64,000 nucleotides of DNA from Pedobacter steynii (GTDB lineage: Bacteria; Bacteroidota; Bacteroidia; Sphingobacteriales; Sphingobacteriaceae): NCBI RefSeq assembly GCF_001721645.1, contig NZ_CP017141.1, forward strand, positions 5,084,001 through 5,148,000. The letters run 5' to 3'. Below, in pieces: positions 27,135-35,070 of this stretch; the first letter of the stretch is position 1, and each line of letters begins with the position of its first letter. The notes under the pieces were generated by a model, which had not been told where the DNA came from, did no database searches, and worked only from the letters and a program-made list of their open reading frames with translations. The position numbers and the translations under genes were made by a program.

Positions 27135-28388
27135 ATGAAACATAACCTATTAAATCGCCTGTTTAAGCATCCTGGCTTATTACTGCTGGCGATGATTACG
27201 CTGTCTTTTGCCGCTTGTGAAAAAGCGGATCAATACAAAGAATTCGTTAAAGACGGAGAAATCTCCTATATCGGTAAACTGGACTCCGTGAAAGTGTATT
27301 CCGGCAAAAACAGGGTCATGCTAAGGGGCATGATTACATCAGACCCGAAAATTGTGGAATGCCGGGTTTTCTGGAACAATAAAAAGGATTCCATAGTCAT
27401 CCCGGTCACCAAAGAAATGATCGCCGATACGATTCACAGGTTTATTGACATTGCTACTGAAGGTTTTCAGAACTTTGTGATTTATACCTATGACGCTACC
27501 GGAAACAGCTCCATACCGGTAAACACATCAGGGCGGACCTATGGCAACAGGTACCAAAGCGGACTGGTAAACAGGGATATTGCTACGGCAAGAACGGATG
27601 AAACTACAGGGATCACTACGGTTGATTTTCTGGGTATGGACCGGTTAACCGGTGTATTTGCGACGGATCTTACCTATACAAAGCTCAACAACCAAACGGC
27701 CACGGTGAGGATTCCCATAGATTCTTCCAGGATTTCCTTAAAGGATTTCAAATATGGTTCTACAGTAAATTACAAAACGCTGTTCTTACCGGATACAATC
27801 AGTGTAGATACCTTCTATTCGGCCATCAACACCAGAGAGATTGCAGCACCTTCGTTTATAAAGATAAACGTAACAAATACCTATCTTAAGAATGCCGGAG
27901 CTAATTTTTCGAGATCTACCTGGGACAATTCCAGATGGGGTTTATTGGCCGACTGGACCACAAGTGCCGGAGCTAAAAACGTGAACAATACTTACGGAAG
28001 TTATGAACTTAGAAACGGTTCTACGGGTATGATCTCGTTCGAAGCGGGATGGGGACTTCCTGCAGTAAACGACGGACTGATTTATCAGACGGTTACTTTA
28101 CCTGCGGGCACCTATTCTTTTGAGGCCAATAACCTGGATCAGAACTCGGGTGGAACAAGGTATATCGCGGTAGCAAACGGGACTTCATTGCCGCTGGTTG
28201 CAGATATTCCTGCAACAGCGATTAAATACGGAGTGCTCAATCCTCAGCCTGCCAGTTCCACTGTGAAATTAGAATTTACCTTAACCCAAACCACTCAGGT
28301 GTCAATCGGTTTCGCGGCTACTATGGCAGCAACCGGTCAGTATACCAAAATTGGAAATGTTCGTCTTTACACGATTCAGTACTTATAA
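27135..28388 (+). CDS. DUF4998/DUF5013 surface glycan-binding lipoprotein
   Basis: 417 aa lipoprotein; the lipobox cysteine is in LSFAACEKADQ. The N-terminal half (about 28-200, with KVYSGKNRVMLRG) looks like DUF4998. The C-terminal half (about 230-415, with a jelly-roll-like SYELRNGSTGMISFEAGWG) looks like DUF5013. Both accompany SusCD operons. No catalytic residues are apparent, so a surface-binding role is inferred. It is the last gene before the terminator at 28403. Confidence 0.82.
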   Translation: MKHNLLNRLFKHPGLLLLAMITLSFAACEKADQYKEFVKDGEISYIGKLDSVKVYSGKNRVMLRGMITSDPKIVECRVFWNNKKDSIVIPVTKEMIADTIHRFIDIATEGFQNFVIYTYDATGNSSIPVNTSGRTYGNRYQSGLVNRDIATARTDETTGITTVDFLGMDRLTGVFATDLTYTKLNNQTATVRIPIDSSRISLKDFKYGSTVNYKTLFLPDTISVDTFYSAINTREIAAPSFIKINVTNTYLKNAGANFSRSTWDNSRWGLLADWTTSAGAKNVNNTYGSYELRNGSTGMISFEAGWGLPAVNDGLIYQTVTLPAGTYSFEANNLDQNSGGTRYIAVANGTSLPLVADIPATAIKYGVLNPQPASSTVKLEFTLTQTTQVSIGFAATMAATGQYTKIGNVRLYTIQYL

Positions 28389-28402
28389 AATAACCTGAAT
28401 CG

Positions 28403-28437
28403 AAGGTGCTGGTACATCAGCTGCCAGCACCTTTTTA
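28403..28437 (+). terminator. Rho-independent terminator of the susCD1 operon
   Basis: Arms AAGGTGCTGG (28403-28412) and CCAGCACCTT (28424-28433), 10 bp perfect, 11-nt loop, then a T-run. It separates susC1D1 and the two lipoproteins from GH16. Confidence 0.85.
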
Positions 28438-28466
28438 TTAAAAACCAATCGCCTTATTTACCAATC

Positions 28467-29297
28467 ATGCTTACCAAAAAACCGAACTTAATTTTCGTCA
28501 GTTTGTTGTCTGTTCTTTTCTGTCAGAGGGAAAGGAGTGTTGCACAACAAAAGGCAGTACTTTTAGCAGCAATTACCAGCCAGAAACCGGTTGTTTTACT
28601 GGACTCTGCCTCGTTTAGCAGTCAGGCTAAATTTGAAACACACTGGAATATGTTTTATCCCTGGGGCACAGATCACAATGGCTCGGCAAGAATGTATAAA
28701 GAGCAGGTATCTGTTCTTTCCGGAGGAATACTTCAGATTACGGCAAACCGCCGGGAAACCTGGGAAGGCAAGAGTACTGCCGATCCCAAACTAAGAATAT
28801 TTTACCATTCAGGAGCCGTTCATTGGAAAGAAAAAATAACGGTCTCGGCAAGCAAACCCCGCTGGATCATCAGCGGAGATTTTCAGGTTCCCTCGAATAC
28901 CGGTACATGGCCTGCATTCTGGATTACAGGTGCCAGCAGCTGGCCGCCGGAAAGTGACATCATGGAGTTTAAAGGGACGGATACGGTTTGGCAGAATACG
29001 GCAACCGGACCGGATTGGAAACACCTGTCCTGGCAAAATAAATTGTCCCGGGTTGCCAGTCCCCAAAACTGGCATAACTATAAAATCGTGATGCAGAAGA
29101 CCTCAGCAAAAGACATGAGCATTGAGTACTATGTTGATGGGGTTAAAACCGATACCCACACCGCAAACTTTGTCGGCAAACCTTTCTGGCTGATCATCAA
29201 TATGCAAATGGAAGGGGATAGTGGTATCGGAGGTCAGTCTTTGCAGCACGCGGTCATGAAGGGAAAAAATGTTTATGTAGCAGCCTATTCAAACTAA
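28467..29297 (+). CDS. GH16 family endo-glycanase
   Basis: 276 aa single-domain GH16 jelly-roll enzyme with an N-terminal hydrophobic export segment and no clear lipobox. The retaining catalytic motif ExDxxE is seen as Glu162-Asp164-Glu167 in PPESDIMEF; Trp-rich cleft residues (TGTWPAFWITG) are typical. GH16 covers laminarinases, agarases, carrageenases and endo-beta-1,3-galactanases. Beside GH30, GH35 and arabinosidases, a beta-1,3-galactanase acting on arabinogalactan backbones is the most likely reading, but beta-1,3-glucanase is not excluded. It lies 16 bp before the HExxH lipoprotein, so the two probably form a small operon. Confidence 0.85.
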   Translation: MLTKKPNLIFVSLLSVLFCQRERSVAQQKAVLLAAITSQKPVVLLDSASFSSQAKFETHWNMFYPWGTDHNGSARMYKEQVSVLSGGILQITANRRETWEGKSTADPKLRIFYHSGAVHWKEKITVSASKPRWIISGDFQVPSNTGTWPAFWITGASSWPPESDIMEFKGTDTVWQNTATGPDWKHLSWQNKLSRVASPQNWHNYKIVMQKTSAKDMSIEYYVDGVKTDTHTANFVGKPFWLIINMQMEGDSGIGGQSLQHAVMKGKNVYVAAYSN

Positions 29298-29313
29298 ATC
29301 ATTAATAAATATT

Positions 29314-30552
29314 ATGGAAACTAAATCATTGCTATTCAGTGTTGTAATTTTATCTGTTCTGTCTGTCGGATGCAAAAAGGGAGCGATTCCCATAAAAAAA
29401 GATACTACAGAACAAGTGTTATCTACTGCTACAATTCCCAGTCTGACTACTGCTGCTTTTAGCAGTGTAACCACAGTGTCAGCAACCACGGGAGGACTGG
29501 TATCCGCCAATGGCGGGGCATCGGTTACGGAAAGAGGAATATGTTACAGCCTCCGTCCCAATCCTACTATCGCTGATATGCTGGTGGTGCCGACCAGCGT
29601 TTCGGGCTCAGGTGAGTTTATCGCGAGACTGAGCGGATTAACGGCCTCTACAAAATATTATGTCAGGGCCTTTGCCAAAAACAGCGCCGGAATTGCTTAT
29701 GGTAACGAGATGGAGTTGAAAACCGCAGATGTAGCCGGGGCAAGTTTCGCTTTTACGCCCATGTTTATCATCGGATCTACGCTGGCTGCCACTGATGTGG
29801 AAGTCCTTACCGATGGAGGAGATGCCGTAACAGAAAAGGGGATCTGCTGGAGTACCAGCGCTAACCCAACCATCAGCAATAATAAGTTGAAACACAACAG
29901 TACCGGTATCGGTAAATTCCGGACCCTGATCAAAGGACTGACTGAAAAAACAGACTACCACGTCCGGGCCTATGCCATAAACGCAAATGGGATAAGCTAT
30001 AGTGACGATGTTGCTTTTAAAACGATACGAAAAGGTAACATGACTTACACTTTTAATAAAGCCCAAAACCCTACAGCGGATCAACTGGCGGCCTATGCCC
30101 GTCTGCAAATGCCGGTTGATAGCGCCAGCTGGTACATCAATAATTTAACCTCGGCCACAAAACACGTTTACCTGAACTATGATCCCGGAGTGCCAACGGC
30201 AGATGCCAATAATGAGGGATGGATGAGGTTTGGTGCCAGCACCGGCGTCCAGAACATCAGGACCATGTTGCATGAGATGAACCATACACTGGGAACAGGA
30301 ACTTCTACCTGGTGGTCTGGAAAAATTGTAGCTGGTAAATATCAGGGTACGAATGTGAATGAACTATTGAAGAAAATCCAGAACAGCAGCGTTGATGTGA
30401 AACTGAGCGGAGATGCTCAACACTGGTGGCCTTATGGCCTGAACCAGAACTCGGAAGTGAGTTCGAGCTGGGATTATGTATACAATTGTCTGATTATCGA
30501 AGCGATGAGAAAAGATGGAATGACAGCTTATAGCGGTGCATACACACCCTAG
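29314..30552 (+). CDS. Lipoprotein with Fn3-like repeats and an HExxH metallopeptidase-like domain
   Basis: 412 aa lipoprotein; lipobox SVGCKKG. Residues about 35-230 hold two fibronectin-III-like repeats, recognisable from the repeated GICYS/GICWS..NPT and KYYVRAFAKNSAGI/DYHVRAYAINANGI pattern. The C-terminal 170 residues contain RTMLHEMNHTLGTGT with H320, E321 and H324, a zincin HExxH motif followed by Gly as in metzincins; a third ligand is not obvious. I do not recognise a named family. In this context it may cleave the protein part of a glycoprotein or be a catalytically silent binding module; both readings are inference. Confidence 0.75.
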   Translation: METKSLLFSVVILSVLSVGCKKGAIPIKKDTTEQVLSTATIPSLTTAAFSSVTTVSATTGGLVSANGGASVTERGICYSLRPNPTIADMLVVPTSVSGSGEFIARLSGLTASTKYYVRAFAKNSAGIAYGNEMELKTADVAGASFAFTPMFIIGSTLAATDVEVLTDGGDAVTEKGICWSTSANPTISNNKLKHNSTGIGKFRTLIKGLTEKTDYHVRAYAINANGISYSDDVAFKTIRKGNMTYTFNKAQNPTADQLAAYARLQMPVDSASWYINNLTSATKHVYLNYDPGVPTADANNEGWMRFGASTGVQNIRTMLHEMNHTLGTGTSTWWSGKIVAGKYQGTNVNELLKKIQNSSVDVKLSGDAQHWWPYGLNQNSEVSSSWDYVYNCLIIEAMRKDGMTAYSGAYTP

Positions 30553-30573
30553 TAAATTGCCGTTTAAATAAAG

Positions 30574-30596
30574 CCCCCAATATATAGTTATCCCCC
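30574..30596 (+). promoter_or_regulatory. Candidate HTCS binding repeats upstream of HTCS2
   Basis: CCCCCAATAT at 30574 and CCCCCTGTTT at 30592, starting 18 bp apart, resemble the repeats before susC1 and susC2. A perfect -7 match TAAATTTG (30626-30633) lies 30 bp after the second run. Confidence 0.4.
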
Positions 30597-30600
30597 TGTT

Positions 30601-30653
30601 TCGTCAGTATACTCCTTTTTCAAATTAAATTTGGAAAAGAAGTATGCTGGCGA
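30601..30653. repeat. Long imperfect inverted repeat before HTCS2
   Basis: Arms 30601-30625 and 30629-30653 pair over 25 positions (21 Watson-Crick, 3 G-T and 1 mismatch) with a 3-nt centre. It may terminate the GH16/HExxH transcript, although no good T-run follows, or act as a regulatory hairpin. A -7-like TAAATTTG lies across its centre. Confidence 0.6.
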
Positions 30654-30727
30654 TTGTGTTTTATATAGCCGGTGGATCGACTATTTTGTTACATTTGAAT
30701 CCTAAAAAATTTTAATAGCTGACCAAA

Positions 30728-33700
30728 ATGCGTTTACTGCAACTCTTTACTCTTGTTACGTGTTTTTTAATGCAGTCTCCAGCCGTTCATGCCCAATCCT
30801 GGCCTTCGGACAACGGAAAAACGCTATTTGGTAATTATGCGCTTAAAACCTATACCATTTCAGATGGACTTCCCTCTAAAAATACCACAGCTACCTTTAA
30901 AGATAAAAGAGGTTTTATATGGGTAGGTACGGAAAATGGCCTGTGTCGTTTTGATGGTTATACCTTCAAAATCTTTTACCATAAGCCCGGCGACCGCTCT
31001 TCGATCAGTAATAATTTTATCAGTACCATCGTAGAGGACCGTAAGGGCCGGTTATGGGTGGGTACCATGGACGGACTAAACGTGATGGACCCCCTGACAG
31101 AGCAGTTTCAATCCTTTTATCACAATGAATCTGTTGCTTCCTCCATCAGCAATAATAAAATATGGTCACTGCTTTGCGACAAGCAAGGCGTAATCTGGGT
31201 AGGGACAGATGATGGCTTTAACCGGTATCAGGAGTCCACAAAGTCTTTCACCGTTTATCAACCCAATCAAAAATCCCCAAATGCCATGGTCGGTAAGTCG
31301 GTCAATGCGATCATTGAAGACGGACAGGGCAGGCTTTGGCTGGGTAACTGGAGCGGCGGACTAAACCGTTTCGATAAACAGACACAGCAATTTAAAAACT
31401 TTCCGCAACAGCAATTGCCGGGACATAAGAACCCGAATGATGTATGGGCACTTGCCTATGATGAAAGCGGACTGATCTGGGTGGGTACCTATTGGAACGG
31501 ATTGTTTCGCTTTGACCTGAAGAAAAATACTTTCAGTGCCGTTCAGGCTCCGGGCAAAAGCAATGTTTCTTCAGACAAAAGCAGTACGGGTATTTATAGC
31601 ATCACTCCGGTATCGGGGCATACTTTACTGATCGGCGGAGACAATGGTTTCCATTGGCTGGATACGCAAAATAACAAATGGGAACCCCTGAAAAACCTGG
31701 TCAATTATGCTTTTGGCGATGCGTACAAAGACCGGGATGGAATCATTTGGATCAACGCAAAAAACGGCTTTTTGAAGCTGGACAGTAAACAATATAAGTT
31801 CGACCTGAACGCACTTAAGCTTGGAGATGCGGAAGTGAAAAGCATCGCCAGTAAGGACAACCAGATCTGGCTGGGGACGAATAAAGGGTTGTACACTTTT
31901 GATTACCAGTCCGGACAGCTGTTGGCATTTAAGAAAACACACAACAGCCTGAAAAGTAACGACATCAGCAAGCTTTACTTCGATGCCAAAGGAATATTGT
32001 GGATCCTGACTGAAGACGGATTTGACAGCTATGACCCACAACGGAAAATTTTTTCCCATCATGATCACCATTCTGCTTTGGGAAGCCTGTTTAATGAGGA
32101 TGTATTCCGGGATATCCTGGAAGTTGAACCGGGAATCTATTACCTGGCCACCGATGCGGGGCTTAAAATTTACAACAGCCACAACAACACCTTTAAACAT
32201 TATTACAGCAATAAGAATGATCGGTATGCTTTGAGCAACAATCATTTGTATTCCTTGTTAAAGGACGAAAAAGGAGACATCTGGATCGGAACATATGGAG
32301 GCGGACTGAACCGTTTTAACCCCAAAACAGAACGTTTCCAGGTATTCCGCTCTTCAGAGCGTGCCAATGGAGGGATCAGCAGCAACATTATCCGGGCTTT
32401 GTTTCGGGATTCAAAACAGCATATCTGGGTGGCAACTCCAGATGGGCTCAATAAATTTGAGAGCAAAAACCAGAAGTTTGTGGTCTACTCTAAAAAAGAT
32501 GGCTTTGCGAGCAATGTATTCAGAGACATCGCGGAAGACCGCCAGGGCAACATCTGGGTAGTTACCGAAAGTGGATTGTCTAAATTTGATCCCCTACGGA
32601 TGAGGGTACGGAACTTTGATGAAGCGGATGGCATTTACGTAAACTCTGTACTGGCCAATACGGGAAAAGACATTTACCTGGCCGGGGCATTGGGAATGAT
32701 CAGATTTGATCCCCTGGCCATTCCATTCAATAAAATTATTCCGCCGGTCTATTTTACGGACTTTCAGCTGTTCAATAAATCGGTTGTCCAGGATCCGGAA
32801 GGGCCACTGAAGCAAAACCTGAACCTGACCACTGAGCTGACACTGGACTATGAACAAAGTGTGTTCTCTTTCGAATTCGTCGGGCTCAATTACCGCTATC
32901 CGGAAAAGAATGAATACGCGTATAAATTGATTGGCTTTGATGAAAAATGGAACCATGTAGGAACCCAGCGAAAAGCCACCTATACGAATTTAAACCCCGG
33001 CACCTATAAACTCTGGATCAGGGCTTCAAACAATGATGGGGTCTGGAATGAACAGGGAAAGGTATTGATCATCAGCATTCGTCCGCCATGGTACTGGACC
33101 TGGTGGGCTTATACGCTCTATGCGGCCACGGCAGTGCTGCTCATCTACCTGTACCTGCTTTACAGGAATAAGCAGGCAGACCTGAAATACAAAATAAAGG
33201 TAGCGAGCATAGAAAGTGAAAAGGAAAAAGAACTCAATGAAAAGAAACTCTCTTTTTTTACCAATATATCCCATGAGTTCCGGACGCCTTTAACGCTGAT
33301 CATCAATCCGATAAAGGAATTGTTGTACCATGATGATAAAAATGTAGATACCAGTAACCTCAATATCGTATACCGCAATGCAAAGCGGTTGCTCAGCCTG
33401 GTAGATCAGTTATTGCTCTTCAGAAAAGCGGATGCACAGGCCGATAAGCTGAAAGCAACGGATCTGGATATCGTCAATCTCTGTAAAGAGGTTTACCTCT
33501 GTTTTTCTCATCAGACGAAGTCAAGGGCAATTGCCTACAATTTTACCTGCTCTTCGGATCATATCTGGATTTATGCAGACCGTGAAAAGCTGGAAATTGC
33601 CATATTTAACCTGTTGTCTAATGCCATTAAATTTACACCTGACGGAGGGAGTGTCAGTCTTGAAATTCTGGAATTACCGGATAGCGTAACGATCAGGGTC

Positions 33701-34861
33701 ATCGATACGGGTTGTGGCATTCCGGAGGCTGCAGGGGAGAAAATTTACAATAGATTTTACCAGGAAACAGAGGAAAACAGTTCTTTGAGAACAGGTTTTG
33801 GAATCGGCCTGTTCCTGGTCCGGAATTTTATCGAAAATCATGGCGGTTCCATCAAATATAGCAGTATACCGGATAAGGGAACGACATTCATCATCAGCCT
33901 GCAGAAAGGGAAATTGCACATCCATCCGGATCAGCTGCTTCCCGTTTCGGAAGGAAGTTCGGTGTTATTGATGGAGCTGGCAGCAGAGGAGGTGCATACT
34001 CAGCTGGAAGAAAGAGAACAGATTGCTGAACCGCAGGAAGAAGCGCTGGCTTCAGAAAAGAAAAGCATACTGATCATCGATGACAATAAATCAATCCGGG
34101 ATTACTTAGTGACCGTTTTCAAACCTTATTATCATTTACATGTGGCCACAAGTGGAGAGGAGGGGATGACGATGATCAGGGAGTTACTGCCTGATTTTAT
34201 CATCAGTGATGTGATGATGCAAGGGATCAGCGGAATTGAGATCTGCAGCCTGGTTAAAGAAGATGCAGCCTTAAGCCATATTCCGGTAGTATTGCTTACC
34301 GCCAGTTCTTCTCCGGAGATTAAACTGAAAGGACTGGAAATAGGCGCGGATGACTACATCAGCAAACCTTTCGACAAAGACTTGCTGGTAGCCCGGGTAG
34401 CGGGCATCCTGAAAAGCAAGAACAGCCTGCAGAAGTATTTTTACAATGAGATCACTTTAAATCCAAATACCTCGAAAATCTCCGCGGAATACCGGGATTT
34501 TCTTCAGGAATGTATCCGTATTGTAGAGAAACACATCACGGATCCGAATTTCAATATCCAGGTGCTGGCCGAAGAAATCGGGATTTCCCGCTCTACCTTA
34601 TTCAACAAAATAAAGTCCATTTCGGGAAGGTCATCCAACAGCTTCATCCGTTTCATCCGTCTGAGAAAAGCAGCGGAAATCTTCATCAATACAGACAACA
34701 CGATCTCAGAAACGATGTTCATGGTGGGGATTAACGACATCAAATATTTCCGGGAACAATTCCATAAACTGTTCCTTATGAATCCTTCTGATTATATCCG
34801 GAAATACCGTAAGAACTTTTCTAATAACATCACCTTAAGTAAGGACCTTAAAAAAAGATAA
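30728..34861 (+). CDS. Hybrid two-component system sensor/regulator (HTCS2)
   Basis: 1377 aa HTCS. Signal peptide (ends near VHAQS), periplasmic reg_prop propellers (about 40-690), Y_Y_Y domain (about 705-775), transmembrane helix near 795, HisKA with His near 847 (SHEFRTPLT), HATPase, receiver with Asp near 1160 (IISDVMM) and AraC-type DNA-binding domain (about 1275-1370). It lies directly upstream of susC2 in the same direction, 209 bp apart, and should sense a breakdown product of the PUL2 substrate. It differs from HTCS1 across the sensor, which argues for two different ligands. A second -7-like box TACATTTG is at 30690-30697. Confidence 0.95.
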   Translation: MRLLQLFTLVTCFLMQSPAVHAQSWPSDNGKTLFGNYALKTYTISDGLPSKNTTATFKDKRGFIWVGTENGLCRFDGYTFKIFYHKPGDRSSISNNFISTIVEDRKGRLWVGTMDGLNVMDPLTEQFQSFYHNESVASSISNNKIWSLLCDKQGVIWVGTDDGFNRYQESTKSFTVYQPNQKSPNAMVGKSVNAIIEDGQGRLWLGNWSGGLNRFDKQTQQFKNFPQQQLPGHKNPNDVWALAYDESGLIWVGTYWNGLFRFDLKKNTFSAVQAPGKSNVSSDKSSTGIYSITPVSGHTLLIGGDNGFHWLDTQNNKWEPLKNLVNYAFGDAYKDRDGIIWINAKNGFLKLDSKQYKFDLNALKLGDAEVKSIASKDNQIWLGTNKGLYTFDYQSGQLLAFKKTHNSLKSNDISKLYFDAKGILWILTEDGFDSYDPQRKIFSHHDHHSALGSLFNEDVFRDILEVEPGIYYLATDAGLKIYNSHNNTFKHYYSNKNDRYALSNNHLYSLLKDEKGDIWIGTYGGGLNRFNPKTERFQVFRSSERANGGISSNIIRALFRDSKQHIWVATPDGLNKFESKNQKFVVYSKKDGFASNVFRDIAEDRQGNIWVVTESGLSKFDPLRMRVRNFDEADGIYVNSVLANTGKDIYLAGALGMIRFDPLAIPFNKIIPPVYFTDFQLFNKSVVQDPEGPLKQNLNLTTELTLDYEQSVFSFEFVGLNYRYPEKNEYAYKLIGFDEKWNHVGTQRKATYTNLNPGTYKLWIRASNNDGVWNEQGKVLIISIRPPWYWTWWAYTLYAATAVLLIYLYLLYRNKQADLKYKIKVASIESEKEKELNEKKLSFFTNISHEFRTPLTLIINPIKELLYHDDKNVDTSNLNIVYRNAKRLLSLVDQLLLFRKADAQADKLKATDLDIVNLCKEVYLCFSHQTKSRAIAYNFTCSSDHIWIYADREKLEIAIFNLLSNAIKFTPDGGSVSLEILELPDSVTIRVIDTGCGIPEAAGEKIYNRFYQETEENSSLRTGFGIGLFLVRNFIENHGGSIKYSSIPDKGTTFIISLQKGKLHIHPDQLLPVSEGSSVLLMELAAEEVHTQLEEREQIAEPQEEALASEKKSILIIDDNKSIRDYLVTVFKPYYHLHVATSGEEGMTMIRELLPDFIISDVMMQGISGIEICSLVKEDAALSHIPVVLLTASSSPEIKLKGLEIGADDYISKPFDKDLLVARVAGILKSKNSLQKYFYNEITLNPNTSKISAEYRDFLQECIRIVEKHITDPNFNIQVLAEEIGISRSTLFNKIKSISGRSSNSFIRFIRLRKAAEIFINTDNTISETMFMVGINDIKYFREQFHKLFLMNPSDYIRKYRKNFSNNITLSKDLKKR

Positions 34862-34882
34862 GCGGGCGTTTCCTGGTTTTTA

Positions 34883-34929
34883 CCCCGAAAAGCGTATTTC
34901 ACCCCTCACATATTGTCTGTTTGCCCCCC
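34883..34929 (+). promoter_or_regulatory. Candidate HTCS binding repeats upstream of susC2
   Basis: Three C-runs followed by TATT start at 34883, 34902 and 34924 (spacings 19 and 22 bp): CCCCGAAAAGCGTATT, CCCCTCACATATT and CCCCCCTGTATT. A TAGCCTTTG at 34956-34964 resembles a -7 box with one extra base. Confidence 0.5.
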
Positions 34930-34985
34930 TGTATTCTCTTCAAAACCATCGAATTTAGCCTTTGTCAACACCATACAAAGATCCT

Positions 34986-35010
34986 GATCCGGCTGTGCGC
35001 AGGCCGGATC
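34986..35010. repeat. Hairpin in the susC2 leader
   Basis: GATCCGGC (34986-34993) pairs with GCCGGATC (35003-35010) around a 9-nt loop. No T-run follows. It is GC-rich compared with the flanks and lies 60 bp before the susC2 ATG; a leader structure or a weak terminator of HTCS2. Confidence 0.5.
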
Positions 35011-35070
35011 CGACAAGATTTAAGGTATAGGTGCTGATGAGCTAAATCCTAAAACCAAATATAAACTGAT

